This document shows positions 1-13,300 of a stretch of DNA of 64,000 nt, in pieces. Origin of the DNA: Selaginella tamariscina (lineage: Eukaryota > Streptophyta > Lycopodiopsida > Selaginellales > Selaginellaceae). Under the pieces are notes generated by a model that worked only from the letters and a program-made list of their open reading frames with translations, was not told the DNA's origin and made no database searches. The position numbers and the translations under genes are program-made. Every line of letters starts with the position of its first letter. The stretch's first letter is position 1. The stretch covers positions 91,970 to 155,969 of the forward strand of contig PUQB01000320.1 in the NCBI GenBank assembly GCA_003024785.1. The letters are read 5' to 3'.

Positions 1-3000
1 TTGTGGTTTTGCATCTGACTATGTGGTGTAAAGGAGATAGTACACACATCGAGACCATACATGGCATGTGTTTCTTCGGTGGATATACAGTGTCTTGTTA
101 CGGAGGCCGGTTACTTGTGCACAACTCACATGTGTGTACGTCTCTCTCTCTCTCTCTATATATATATTTATTGGGGGAGAAGTAATAAATTGTGTTGCAA
201 CCCAATTGCGTAGGAGGAAGCTTGCAGAGGCGTGGGAAAGTGATGGGATCTTGTTCGAAGAACTATCAGCGTGGTTGCAAAGTAACTTACTTAAGTAAGC
301 ATCGTGACTTGTTGAAAACTGTCTGGGAAAATATCGAAATGGAATCAAAATTGGTGGGTAAGCAGTTATTTAAAAAAAGGATGTAAGTTATACATGAATA
401 CTAAATATATATATACATTGTGACGCTAGAATAAATACACAGAAGATAGAAAATTTCAGATGATATTCTTATTTAGGTCAGGATTTATATATACAACGAA
501 AAAAAAAGTATATTTCACACCATACTTAGATTGTCTTGTAAACCAGATTCATATTGTTTTGATTAGAGGATTACTCAGACCCCCGTTAATTAGCTTTAAA
601 ACATATTATGGGCATAAACAGAGGTTAACCTCTTAATTACTTAACTAAGATATATATATATTGAGGTTAACCTATGCATGTATACATGTTTTAAAAGTTG
701 TATAGAAGTGTGAGTAGAGATGTTTCCATACTTCACTTTTACTCATGCTTAGTATAGTGTTATATATAACATATGACACCAAAAACTTCGGAAATCTTCA
801 TGCACTTACTACACTCTCACTAGTGTTAGTCTGAAAAAATTAATAATCCTAAAATTAATGCTTAACCTTATATAGTAAAGAATGTGCCTTAATGAACTAA
901 ATATGATATTTGAATTAATTAGTGAACATCTATTTTCATCACAAAAGCTTCAACCATAAAACTATAAAAACTATAATTTGAATTTATAAAAACCATAAGA
1001 AATAATGTATTAATTATGCATTAGTGTGATGTTTGTTTTCATTATTTATATATTATTTTTATAATGGAGGTCCTTTTTCCTATTTGTTTCTTAAAATTTA
1101 ATTTAGTTAACATAGAATATTTAAGTTAACATAAAATATTTATTTTAATATAAAAGAACTAACTCATGATGACATAACATCATAATCATTGATATAATCT
1201 CAGATAATGAATGAGGTAAATAGACCAAAATAAAAGTTATTACAATATATATATATATATAAACACATGCTTATATACATGTTATGTATAAGTACATAAG
1301 CACATGCTTTTCCTTATATAAGTTCAATATTTAGCATATGGATTATCTCAATATAATGTTATATGTTATATATGTTAAATATTAGTATACACACAATTTA
1401 GATATTTACTATATATGTATATACAATTATATATATTTTCAATGTATATAATGTTATGTAGGTGCATGCTCCTTTATATATCAAGATTAACATATCTTAT
1501 ACCATATATATATATTATTAAACATATATGTTTGTGTGTGTGTGTGGATTTTCTAAAGATCTTTTTAATATCTGAGTTATAACAAAGGAATTCCTACATT
1601 ATAAATAGTGTTTTCCCTTTTACTCTAATAAAAACATACTTAAGTATTATTTAATCTTTAATCAAGTTAGATTTTATACATTATTATAAGTTACAGTTAA
1701 GATAAAATTTAAGTATATCAATGCATATGTAAATGCATGTGATGGACATGATTATATTGATTAATTTCATAGTGTTTTTTATAATAATTATTTGATTATA
1801 AAGTATTGTACAGATTTTAGAATTTATATAATGTAGATTTTTTTAATAATAATTTTATTAAATATTTATTATATATTATGTGAACTCATATTGTAATTAC
1901 TTAGGTATAAAGGAATTATGCAAATTACAAGATGCTTCTTTATTAAATATACACATATCATATATAATGGATTTAAGTTAGTATAAGTTTCCTTCTCGAA
2001 AGTGTAAAACCTTTGTCGTAAAGAGTCTGTGTTATAATTCTCCAAAATGCAATCAATCAAATATATATTGTAATATATATAATAACATTTCTTAGAATTT
2101 ACTAATGTTCTTTCAATTAGTTGTTATGAAAATCTTTTTATGACATATTTGTTTCATAATAACAAATTTACAGCTAATATGTCATTTCTTAATATTTGTC
2201 CACTCAATAATTTCATTACATTTCATTTTAAATATGCTATAATTTAAATATATATTTTTATTAGGTTATTATAAATTTTTAAATATGAAAATTTTATATT
2301 ACAAATTTTCAAGGTATATACAAAAATTTAAAACTTTCATCGGCACACACACACACACACATATATAAAGTTTAGGGGTATATATGAAATTTTTCCCTTA
2401 TTAATTTTAGTAAATTCATTACAAACCCATTGAATTTGCCATAAAACTGTTTAATGATATCTCTAAATGTATATACAGTTATAGTACTTTGTGCTGTTGT
2501 GTGTTTGTAGGAGTAACCTTAGTTATTAAAACAGAACATACACACATGCACTCAGCACACGAAATTACATCTATATGGTGCTCGTGGCATACATACATAC
2601 ATTATATATATATATATATATATGTTCTAATGAGATTCAAACCTTTGGAGATTTTATTAGAATCACATTTCATTAAATTGAAATTTTCTATAAAATTAAA
2701 ATTAAAAAGTATACATGTGTTAATATATATTAATGACACACAAAATATATATTATATATACATATAATTAATTAAATGAATTTTTAAGCATACCTTTATA
2801 TACACATATATATACACATGCATATACAAATATAAACATATTTTAAAAAATCTTATTTAATGAAAATTTGCTTCCAACTTTAATTTTACTACTTGCTTTC
2901 TACAACTTCAAAGCACTACTGGTTATTTTATATTTATGTTATTAAAATCACATGAAAATAGTAATCATGTGACTCCATAAAATGCTTATAGCTACTCGTT

Positions 3001-3120
3001 TTAGAACATACCATATGGTCAAACCAAATGGTAGAGTCAATTAAGCCAGTCTGAATGCGCCTAATTGGACTCAAGTAATACTTGACTTTCTGGTAGCAAA
3101 TGTCCAAAGCTCACCACGAT
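1..3120. other. AT-rich intergenic DNA, no recognisable gene
   Basis: About 3.1 kb of very AT-rich sequence with short (TA)n, (CT)n and (CA)n tracts, for example near 145-170, 1240-1260, 2343-2365 and 2600-2625. Short open frames exist at the left edge (roughly 19-386) but none shows a domain, a biased composition or a plausible splice structure. I see no tRNA, rRNA or LTR here. The last 100 bases are the likely 5' flank of the P450 gene. Confidence 0.7.
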
Positions 3121-3130
3121 ACATAGGCAT

Positions 3131-4688
3131 TTGCAAGGCGACAGTAAAGTTTCACACAATGAGTTTATTCTTTTGTATGCCACAATTTTCATAGCATTCA
3201 TACATTTGGTATGGAACTCTTTCTCAAAGAAGAAGAATTTGCCTCCGTCTCCAAGGGGTTTACCTTTGATTGGACACATTCATCTCCTTGGAAGAATGCC
3301 ACATCACGCTCTTCTGGCACTCTCTCAAAGATTCGTCCAATAATGTTTCTTAAAGCTAGGTGCAGTTCCTGCAATTGTCGTGTCAAACTCAGATGTAGCG
3401 AAGGAGATATTCAAAACAAATGATTTGACATTTGCTTCTAGACCGCGTCTTATAGCTGGGAAATACATTGGATACGATTACCAAGATATGGCCATTGCAC
3501 CATATGGTGAGCATTGGAGAAACTTAAGAAGGTTATGCAACATGGAGCTCTTCACACGAGGTGCCTTGAATCATTTTCATGGGTAAGATCAGGAGAGATT
3601 AAACAGATTTTAAGTTCTTTATACGTATCCCATCAAGCAAATCAAGTGGTAAATATGAGAAGCATCATTACAAGCTTCACGTTCAACGTCCTGAGTAGGA
3701 TTTTGTTAGGTAGGAGATTCTCAGTAGATGATAAAGAGGCTCGTGAGTTCAAGGACATTAACCAAGAAGCGGTCGAGTTGACTATAAAGTTCAATTTAAG
3801 TGACTTTGTTCCACCTTGGCTTGGCTGGCTTGACTGGAGAGTTCCCGAGTTTAAGAGAGTTCACCACAAGCAAGACAGGTTCCTACAAAAGATGCTTGAT
3901 GAGCACAAACGTAATGAGGCAGTGGAATCCAAAGATTTCATGGATCTCATGTTGACTTACTTTGAACAAGATGGTGACAGAGGAGAAACGATTGTCAAAG
4001 CCACTGTCATGGTAATGTTTCCATTTCTTATTTATCTTGCTATATATTGAGAATGGTTTAAACTGCAGGATTTGATTACAGCAGGAACAGACACAACTGC
4101 AACTGCAATAGAGTGGGCACTAGCAGAGCTTCTTCACAACCCACCTATGATGAAGAAAGCCCAGGACGAAATTAATCAAGTTGTGGGAAGTTCCCGCATG
4201 GTTCAAGAGTCAGACTTTGCAAAGTTAGAGTACTTGCAAGCCATTGTGAAGGAGACATTTCGGCTTCATTCTCCGAGTGTGATATTATTGCCTCGAATGT
4301 CCACCCAAGCTTGCAATGTTGCAGGGTATGACATTCCTAAGGGAACACAAGTTTTGTGAATACTTATGCCATGGGGAGAGATCCAAATGTGTGGAAGGAT
4401 CCTTTGCAGTTTATACCGGAGAGATTTATTGGGAGTCCCATAGATGTCCGAGGCCAGGATTTAGAACTGATACCATTTGGCTCTGGTAGAAGAATATGCC
4501 CTGGTATGCCACTGGCAATGAAAGCCATTCACCTCATGTTGTCCAACTTGATCCATGGTTTTGACTGGAGTTTTGCACCTGGAAAGAAGCATGGTTTGGA
4601 GGATGTTTATAACAGTGTTGGGATGTTAAAGACTCCGCTCGAAGTAGTAGTTGCCCCAAAGCTCTCAAAAGAAGTGTACATTTCTTGA
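3131..4688 (+). pseudogene. Cytochrome P450, A-type (CYP71 clan-like), frameshifted
   Basis: Haem-thiolate mono-oxygenase, normally ER-anchored. Visible in order: a hydrophobic N-terminal anchor, a proline-rich hinge (LPPSPRGLPLIGH), the C-helix WRNLRRL, the I-helix AGTDTT, the ExxR motif in KETFRLHS, PERF, and a complete haem loop FGSGRRICPG with its cysteine. One intron (about 4012-4069, GT..AG) lies just before DLITAGTDTT, the position usual for plant A-type P450s. The frame is broken near the start (one base missing in the anchor compared with the copy at 13796), at about 3334 (missing G), 3357 (extra G), 3583 (GGGG shortened to GGG) and 4356 (GG shortened to G). All catalytic motifs survive, so this is a recent pseudogene or an intact gene with assembly indels. 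The substrate cannot be told. Confidence 0.85.
4012..4069 (+). other. P450 intron
   Basis: The coding frame runs to ATVM, then GTAATG opens the intron and CTGCAG closes it, followed directly by DLITAGTDTT. About 58 bases, phase 0. Confidence 0.8.
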
Positions 4689-5450
4689 AATGTTTTCTTA
4701 ATACAAAATAAATTGCTGCATAAGCATAACTCATATCTTCCAAGGATGTATTTGACTTCTCATTAATCAGCGATATGTTCGTCAAGAGAGCATTAAAGTC
4801 CACAAGTGTGTGTGGTGGAGTTTACTTCATGTATCACAGATACTTTTCAAACCTGTTATAAGTTCAAATAAATATATTATTATTTCAATAATTCTTCATA
4901 GTGATTGACACGTTTCAAGTTAAAAGCTACAGTATACATATATATATATAATATATTAATATATAATATATATATTTCATTACAGCATTACTGTCACTCA
5001 ATAACGAATTGATCAGAAACTATGTACCATTAATGAAAATTTGAATGACTTAAAATTGTATTATGTCACTTGTTTTTAAAGTTATGATCCTGCCTCCAGT
5101 TTTCACTTCCAACACAATGCAAGGCCGTAGTTACATAACTTTTATAGCACTCGACAAATATAATTCTTATGTTCTACTAAAGTTTTGAAATATATTAAAA
5201 TATTATTAAGATAAACTATCACAAATACATCTAGAAACTCTTGAAAAATATTATTTGTCATGTGTTGAAACTACATGAATTCAAAAGGCATCATAGAATA
5301 GTCAAAATGTTTGTACCTCATCTAAAATGCCGTCTTCTACTTATTTCCTAGGAAAATGCGAACCAGATTATATACATTTTAAAAATTAATTTTAGTGAAA
5401 TACTTATGCTTAAGAGTTGTTCTAAAAGAATAGAAATTAGTGACAAAGAG
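4689..5450. other. P450 3' flank, AT-rich
   Basis: Downstream of the P450 stop. AT-rich with a (TA)n tract near 4938-4975. I see no gene here. It ends at the left LTR of element A. Confidence 0.6.
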
Positions 5451-5526
5451 TGTTAGGGTTGTAGTTAGTCATGTAGAGGTTTCTTAATTATGTTTATTTC
5501 TTTGGGCTATAATGGAAAAACACACA

Positions 5527-5571
<45 letters not shown>

Positions 5572-6016
5572 GTGAGAAAAACGAGAGTGGATGGAAATAC
5601 AAAAATACATTTACTATCGTAATACGATGCTTAGGATAGAGTATGGCACATCGGGATAAGGATAAGGAGTTACGATAACTGACAGGACAAAGTTAGAAGG
5701 AAGTTATGATAACCGTTAGTATAGGAACAAGAGAAAGGAAATAAATAGACTAGAATAGGACTAGGAAGCATCCCAAATATATTGTATATTGTACCATGTG
5801 CCATGTGTAGACATAATATAGCTTCATCTTATATGTCTTTACTTACTTATTACTTTGTTTTGGTATATATTCACTTCTCAGCACTGTGACGGGAGCTGCA
5901 GTACTGCTACCTGTTACATACCTTGCTATCCGTACTCTTTCCTGACTTTTTAAAGTCTGATTTGAATTCTTTCTTTATCTTTCCATATTCCGATAGTCCC
6001 TTAATATGGGCTATCG
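5451..6016 (+). repeat. Left LTR of element A
   Basis: Begins TGTTAGGGTTGTAG and ends CCTTAATATGGGCTATC. It contains a long (TA)n tract at 5529-5565 that is much shorter in the partner LTR. It aligns along its whole length with 38886-39458. The DNA transposon composite starts only three bases beyond its end, so the primer binding site is displaced or lost. Confidence 0.85.
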
Positions 6017-6019
6017 ATG

Positions 6020-6141
6020 GAGTCCCGACAAAAAGAGGGCTTTGGGCTTCCGGGCTTGGACCCGGAATATTCTAAAGAATCTACTAGAATATTCCTAAAT
6101 ATTCTTAGAATTTAGGATTTTGGCTCAGTCGGCAATTAACA
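6020..6141 (+). repeat. Terminal inverted repeat, left outer end of composite
   Basis: Matches the reverse complement of 21622-21743 almost base for base. Contains GGGCTT repeats, then several GAATATTC palindromes (around 6066-6108), then CAGTCGGCA at about 6126. Confidence 0.85.
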
Positions 6142-6205
6142 ACAAAAAATATTTAAATCATAGCCATGTTTATACTGTATTATTAAAGTTTTATTTCAAC
6201 ACTTG

Positions 6206-9200
6206 TCACTTCTTCTTACGATTGAGCAATGCTGCAATTCGTGAACCACCAGTCCTACTTGACGTCGCTATTGTTGGGTTGGGATTTCCTCTGGCTGGAT
6301 GTTCTCTTTAATCCTGTTCATAGCAATTCTCCCGAGCTCAGGGTTCTTCTCAGTCCCAACAATGTTTCTCCCCAGCTCGATAGCTGCAAGCATTGAGGAC
6401 CCCGTACCACTGCCTATATCCCAGATAAGATCACCTGGCCGGGTGAGTCGTTCTATCACGAGCTGCATCAATCGAGTGCTCTTCGGTTGGTAGTCCATCC
6501 TGCATGTGAAGATAATGGTAAATACTTAAATTGTTGAAATGAAATGCCTACCATGGTTCTTGGAACCGCTCAGGATTATCAACAAGAATTTTGATATTAT
6601 CGCGCAATCCTCTAGATGCATCTTGGAAGACAAGAAGGAGCAGGATGCTCTCCTGTTAAAACATCAAAAATCATTAATGAACTTCATGAATAAAGAAAAA
6701 AGTACCTTCATCTTGTTGCGGTAGCCCCAACCACGCCCTCTGTAGATGTAGTACGTTGCAGCAAGTTGAAGGTCCACCACACTTGCAGCTCGGACAACTT
6801 GATCCCAGGTGTTTGCTGCAGCAAACACAACCAACCAACCATTTGCAGCCATATGCATACCTGCAAACTGGAGTGCTTCATCGAACTTCACTGGATCAAG
6901 GTAGAGGTATGGCGTATCACTCGTTGTATTTCCTGGCAAGGTCCCATTTGGAAGGTCGAAGATCACCAAGTTGAAACCATATTCTCCCGCAATATGCTGG
7001 TAGCGAGTCTGGCTGTCAGCTGTATGGTACCTGGCCACCTGTGTCTGAACTTTTCTATAAGGAACCAGTCTAGCGTCAGGAACCTCCTCTTCCTTCTCAT
7101 CCGTGAGCACGGCCTGTTGCATCTCCTCGATGTCATCAATCGCCAAGAAATTATCACCTCGAGTTGTAGCAAGTGAAGGGACGAATGTGACCAAGTCATC
7201 CTTGATGTCCATGGTTCCCTGCGATGGTAGCACTTCAGATAAATTGAATAAGGCAGCTGGATCGCGAGTAGTGGAGGTGCCAGCTACTGTATCTGAGTTC
7301 TTCTTTGACTGCTGCACAGGCTGACCGCTTTGCCTTGGCCTTTGTCTTCTTAATGAAGTCGACCTCTGCCGGATCCCATGAGATGCATGGGAGATCTTTT
7401 GAGTGTTCATTGTAGAGATCCTTCTCCCATGTTGGTGGTTGCCCAGGTGGATAATCAAGCCAGAACGGTACGTTTACACGTTCGAACTCTGTCAGGCCAG
7501 ATCTTGTCTTCGACCACATGTGTGGTGCTTCCATGTAATCTGACCAGAATACCATAGTCTGTGTGTGAGGCACCTTTCTCGCTGCGACATACCTGTAATG
7601 AACATATAGTAGTGTCAGAATGTAACATGTCAAGAAGATCATCCTTACCTCCAAATCATCCTTCTTGCTGTCTCTTCGTGTTCGAGGAACTCTTTCGGCT
7701 CTATGGAGTAAGTGAACTTCACACACTCATGGAATGGCTGGAACATCACGTTCTTGCATTTTACCCGCACTTCATCGTACCAAGTCGTGAAATCTGTAAC
7801 CGGCCTGGTCCACTCGCCATCCTCGATGAGTCCCGTGAGAATCTGGACTGCCTCCTCTCTGATCGCTCGCCAATACAAATCGATAGTAAACCACCTTATC
7901 CACTCCTTATCCTGAACACCCGGCAATCCAAGTGTCTCTTGCTCTCTCTTCAGATCGAGACGTACCAGTTTATTGAAGTACATGATTCTCGTCTCGTTTG
8001 GAATTCTCGCCCTTGAAAGCGCGTACAGCTTTTCCAACCCCATCCATCTGCATTGTTTCCATGTGATTTGGGTCACCTTGTCGAACCACTCTTCACCCAA
8101 TGCAGGATCGATGATGGCTAAGATCTTCATCATGCGCTTGTCATGCTTAATGTAGACCTGTTGTTGCTCCTGGTATTTGTTGCCTTTGGATGCCCTTGCA
8201 GCCTTCTCAAGATCATCCTCAATCTCACTCTGTAATTCACAGACGTAATCAACTAAGTAATATAAGTGTGAGACGTGGTACCTCAAAAAAAATCTTTGCA
8301 CAGATCAAATTCGGAAGTGGATGCCAAGCTTGTTGTCCAGTTGCGCTTTCCTTCCACTTTCTTATGTCATCTCGTTCCTTGTCACTGAGCCTGGCCAAGA
8401 TCTTCGCTGTGCCCTCCTCACTGGTGCAACATGTCTTCACAGATAGCAGAAGATGTGGCAGTGTGGTTTGCACTGCCGTTGCGGAGGAACTGCATATTTG
8501 AAAATCTCGAAGTTAGTTAATCCTATGATCTAGAGGTCACTATGTTTACCTATTAATTTGCTGAAACATTGTCACAAGCTGAAGATTATCCATGACCCCA
8601 GCACGGATGAAGCCTGAACGCACTCTCACTGCCCACTGATTCTTATCTTCCGTGTCTTCTATGTACAGCTTCTGAAGCACCTTTAGCCTGTGATTACCAT
8701 CCCAACAGATGAACTTCTTCATCGAAAGCATTGGTGCCCATTGCCGGAACATGTCAGACTGAAGCTCCTCCTCAAAAGCCAAATGCTGAGCATACATCGC
8801 TTCATCGCTTCTCAATGCTGCCAGATCTGCATCTGTCATGGGGTCCCCAACTTGAAGGATGAACTGAGTGGTGTTGCGCAAATAACCAACTGCCTTCTTG
8901 AAACTCCTAGTCAAAGATTCCAGATCCGCTGGATTGACTCTCCGCACCTGTTCATTTCCCAGAATTCGGCAAATAGGGACATCCGGTGCCTCTCCATATT
9001 CTCGGATTGTGATCTTCGCGAGAAGACGCACTGCACTCTCCGAATGCATGCTGGCTGCAATGTTGTAAACTTCCTCATTATCTGGCACTTCTGCTTTACC
9101 CTTCTTCTTCTTCTTAGCAGCCTCTGAATCTCCAGCAGCTTTGCGTCGTCTCTTCTTGTTCTTGGGTTCATCCTCTTCGTCACTCGACAAAGTCACTGCG

Positions 9201-9508
9201 CATGAGGCTTGTGTGCCTTCTGTCTGCTCCTGTGTCTCCTGTGGTAAGACATCATCCTCAACTTCTTCAACAAAGTCTGATTGTTCTTGTTGGGGTTGAA
9301 CTACATCCTCTTGCTCTCCTGACCAGTCCTGCTGGCTTGCCTGTTCAACTGGAGCATCACTTGAAGGTCCTTGTTCCTGAACCACAGCCAGCTTCCTACT
9401 TCCTCTCCCACGACCCCGACGCCCTCTCTGAATTGCAGCTCTAGCTTCTGCTTCTCTCTCAGTAGGCTCCTTCATCTTCTTTTCTTGTAAACGTTGTGAA
9501 GAGCGCAT
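6206..9508 (-). pseudogene. ParB-like/DNA-methyltransferase-like fusion, family 1 copy 1
   Basis: Six exons fit GT..AG rules and are supported by the inverted copy: 9508-8550, 8489-8282, 8229-7649, 7591-6706, 6652-6552 and 6499-6206. The N-terminus is charged and low-complexity with a lysine/arginine-rich stretch (residues about 116-140) that could be a nuclear signal. Residues about 170-285 look ParB/Srx-like: ILGNEQVRRVNPADLESLT, then FICWDGNHRLKVLQ with the DGNHR signature near 268-272. The C-terminus has DLIWDIGSGTGSS (SAM-binding motif I) preceded by YQPKSTRL, placed after a motif IV-like FDLPNG, which is the beta-class order. The catalytic DPPY is not canonical. Two bases are missing at about 7324, and a one-base deletion near 6269 gives an early stop at 6268. 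Compared with copy 2, 15 bases are missing in exon 5. Methylation activity is unproven. Confidence 0.7.
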
Positions 9509-9589
9509 CTACAAAAGCAATAAGGTTTAACAAAAAACTGTAATAAATGTTCAAAGATGTTTAATAAAAATAAAAAAACATACTAGCCC

Positions 9590-9912
9590 TCACAGTCGGC
9601 GTGCCGACTGAGAGAGCAGTTTGTAAGTCCCAGTCGGCATGCCGACTGGGCCTGGCATCAAAGGGAGCCCAGTCGGCATGCCGACTGGGACTGGCAACAA
9701 AGGGAGGCCCAGTCTGGGACTGGGAACGAAGCGAGGCCCAGTCAAAATGCTAGGTGGGACTAGAACAGTCAACCCTAGTCAAAATGCTGACTGGGGCTGG
9801 AACAGTCAACCCGGTCAAAATGTTGACTGGATCTGGAACAGTCCACCCCAGTCGGCCTGCCGACTGGGACGGACAACGAAGTCAGTCCGAGTCGGCAGGC
9901 CGACTCGGATTT
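9590..9912. repeat. Palindrome array of family 1, copy 1
   Basis: Perfect 16-bp palindromes AGTCGGCATGCCGACT or variants (CGTG, CCTG and CAGG centres) recur at about 9594, 9631, 9670, 9851 and 9889. Degenerate CAGTCAAAATG.TGACTGG units lie between them. Spacers share GGACTGGCAACAAAGGGA. The array lies between the divergent ParB/MTase-like and transposase genes, so it probably overlaps both promoters. A role as a binding site for one of the element's own proteins is inferred from position and symmetry. Confidence 0.85.
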
Positions 9913-10390
9913 CTTGCAACTGTGAAGAGATGTAAAAAGATGAACAGATCATGAAAGATCATGAGCAGATCATGAAGAAATCAGAAAATACTCACCCCCT
10001 CAATGGAAGCCTATTGTGATTAATCCCTGGAGCCACACTTGCTCCACGCTATGCCCCAAATGAGCCCCTGCTCCACGAAAACCTAGCTGCCCTAGCCGCC
10101 CTAATTGCAAAACCCTAGCCGCCCTAAATCAATTAAAAACCAACCTAATTTCTGTAAACATATTGCATGCATGATCGCCACTTGTACATAGTAAAACTTT
10201 TTAATTTACAAAAAACCTACCCAGACGCAGTAAATTAATTTCACTCTTCTACCCAGACGCACGCAATTAATATTATTTTTAATATTTGTCAATGAAATGA
10301 TTGCCTCACGACTAACAAACACATTAACCATCGTGTGTAATATGTTCATTGTCTTTGAATTTTAACTTTTGTTTGTTCCATTTTTGCTAC
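9913..10390. promoter_or_regulatory. Divergent intergenic region upstream of the transposase
   Basis: A non-coding gap of about 480 bases between the palindrome array and the transposase start. It holds repeated GCCCTAGCCGCCCTAA units (about 10085-10125) and direct repeats of CTACCCAGACGCA (about 10217 and 10250). The same features are conserved in copy 2 (17207-17690). No clear TATA box or start site could be assigned. Confidence 0.5.
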
Positions 10391-13300
10391 ATGGCAAGAA
10401 TCAGCTACAATGGTGTTGACAAGGACTTCCCTGCAGATGAAGATGGTATTGCATTTGTCTTTGAAACAGATCTCAGGTCTGCATTTGACATTCCACCTTG
10501 GCAATCTTTTAAAGTGCTGCATTTGATGTCTGTTGTTGGTGGAGATGCTGCGAATGTTGAGGTAGAACCAGAAGGGGCAAGAGCTAGCAGTTTTGTGTAT
10601 TACACACTTCTTCCTTCCAAAGGACCACTATTCCGGTTGGAGACAACAGATCGGGACAATTCTATGGTAACAATACTTCGCAATAGTCAGAGATGTAGGA
10701 TTGGGAAGCAACTGGTGGTCTCGTCATCGATTCAGCAAGTTGCTGAGGTCCCAGAAGATTGCAACGGAAATGTGATTTACGAGTTGCCAGCACACGAAAC
10801 AATGAAGGACAAGTACAAAGGGATGAATAGGAAGGATGGGTGTGATTACTGGACTCAACGCTGCACAACACATTGGAATGTTCCAGCTCGTGTTAGTCGC
10901 AGTTCATGTATTGGCCACATGAAATGCGTAAAGGAAACATGTCCGTTCATCAGCTTAAGTAAGAAAGCAAATGACTGCCAATTTAAGGGCACCATTGATA
11001 AAGTCCAGTTATCTTCAGATGGTAGAGTGCTTGGAATGAAGTGTGTGCATTGCAACAATGAGCCCCTTCTAGTGCAGACATGCTCCGTTGTTGCATATTA
11101 CATAATTCCAGATGATATCACATGCACGAGGCTTTTCATCCATCTTGGAGAACATCAACATCCACGTAGACCACCCGAATCCATGGTCTCTAAAGACAGA
11201 GCTAAGGAGACAATCAACAAAGCAGTCGCTGCAACCCCAAGAACTAATCAACGTGTCATAGAGTTTCAAGCAGCACGCAATATAATTTTGGAAAAACTGG
11301 TAACAGATTCTGGAGATGTATCATACGACAAGGTTCTGTCAGATCTACTACCACTCACAAATCACCGCCGGTAAGCAAAAAAATTATTATTTCCTTTTGG
11401 AGATGCTTAACCTTTCCACTGTAGAACAAGAGAATGGATATCTCAGGCTAGAACAAGAGACACTCGTTTCAAAGAAGGTTACGAAGGACTTCTGCAGTTA
11501 AAGAAGAAGCTATCAATCCCATTCATACATGTTATCCACATACCCGGAATGGACCTCAACGGAGCTGAAGAGCAGCCTTTAATCTTCAAAATGACGGTTG
11601 CCGGCCCAGGATCCGGAATAGACTACATTAGAAGGTGTCAATCTGGAGGTGATCTCGAACAGCAGTGGGTGGTGCTAGACCACACATATCGTATTGATGA
11701 TTGGTGTACACTGGGAATACATCTCTATGATCCATTGTAAGTATTAACATATCTATGTTTTAAAATACTTACTAATATAATGCACTTATGTTTGTGTAGT
11801 TTAAGGTCGATGGTGACACTTGCTTATGGTGACATGATCAGGGAGGATAGTGTGGCGGTGATCAAATTTTTGAACACTATGCTTCAAGTGTGCAGCAAGC
11901 AAGGACTTCATAATGTGAACTTTGGGGTTCATGTCAGATGAGTCAGGTGCAATTTGGTTAGCATTGCGTCAAGTTTTCAACAATGGGTCAAAGATGAAGA
12001 GGAAGAGAAAGGAGTTGTTTGTTCCATTACATGCAGTCAGTGCGTCAAGTTACAAAGAAGTGGATACTTGAGGAACACAGGGAGGAGCACATGAACCTTG
12101 CACGCTCATGGCCTGCAGCACTAACCAACCAAAGTTGGAACGACGAGTAATGTTGGAGTCATTTTGGGAAGGTAGGTCCAGTAACGTTAGTGCTTTGCAA
12201 ACATGGCTGTCATGGTGGGCAAGACATGAAGATCATATTTCCATGACAGAGATAATTGACTTGACAGAAGATGGTGTTGCGAATGTGCCTACCACTAACA
12301 ACTCCGAAGTTGTTCATGCAAGAGCACGAAGAGCAAGGCTGACGAAGCGTGTTCCTTTGTTGGAGGCAACAATGTTAGATTTAACAGATGCTGTTTTCCA
12401 AAGTGCAAAGGTCAAGGCATCATTTGAAGGGAGATATTCAGGCACAGGTCCTTCCATGGAAACTCTTCTGAAACGTGCACAGCAGAAACTTTCAGCGGGA
12501 AAATCAGTGTCTCCAACAACTTTTGCAAATCTTGTTAGTGATGAAGAGCATCTTGCAAGTCCAGAGTTTGCCTCTACAACAAATTTCGTGTTCGAACCGT
12601 TCGTCAACGTCAACTGGGGACCATGGGATTGATGCACTTCGTACACATAGACATGACACACAATATGCAGAACAAGTCATCCCAAATGCACGCAGGAAAA
12701 AACTCAAGTTTCAAGATGTCAATGTCACTGAAAGAGAGACGTTGATGACTCAGTGGGCCATCAGACGCATTGGGGAGGCAAGTCAGGTGAAATGTCTAGG
12801 TCTCACTCAGGACGGTAACAGCAAGTGTGGCAGACCCATAGGATATCCACATCGTGTACCGGCACCAGGATTTCACGGTAGACGGCAATATACAAATGCA
12901 TTTGGGAACATTGAGTTCACTCATCAGATGTTATGGTTCTGCCCACGCGATTCTTGTTGCTTCAGACGACCATATGCAGGGATTCCTCCTGAGAGTATTC
13001 CAGAAGTTCCAGAGGTTTGGCCAGTTCAAAAAGGAACAAACTTGAATGCAAATGAGGTTGAAGCTCTTCTGAAAGCAGGATTCAAGTTGGAGGGATTTGA
13101 AGAAATGGTAGACGACAGTAGTAGCCGAATGGATCGAACACCATCACCACCAAGAGGAGAGGGAGCACATAGAGTACCAACATACCATGGACGGAGTGTG
13201 CGAACACCAACAAGAATGTCCAAGGAACATGAGAAACATTACAACCAGGCAAAGATTCTTCAAGGTCGGATCAACAACGTGGAGGTGGTTCAAAGAGGGA

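Noticed and set aside
3575-3600. A second P450 intron starting at GGGTAAGATC
   Set aside because: The sequence after it (VRSGEIKQILSSLY) is normal P450 coding DNA in another frame, so a one-base loss in the G run explains it better.
6206-9508. Bacterial or phage contamination, given ParB/MTase similarity
   Set aside because: The gene has several spliceosomal introns conserved in the second copy and is embedded in plant retrotransposon DNA.
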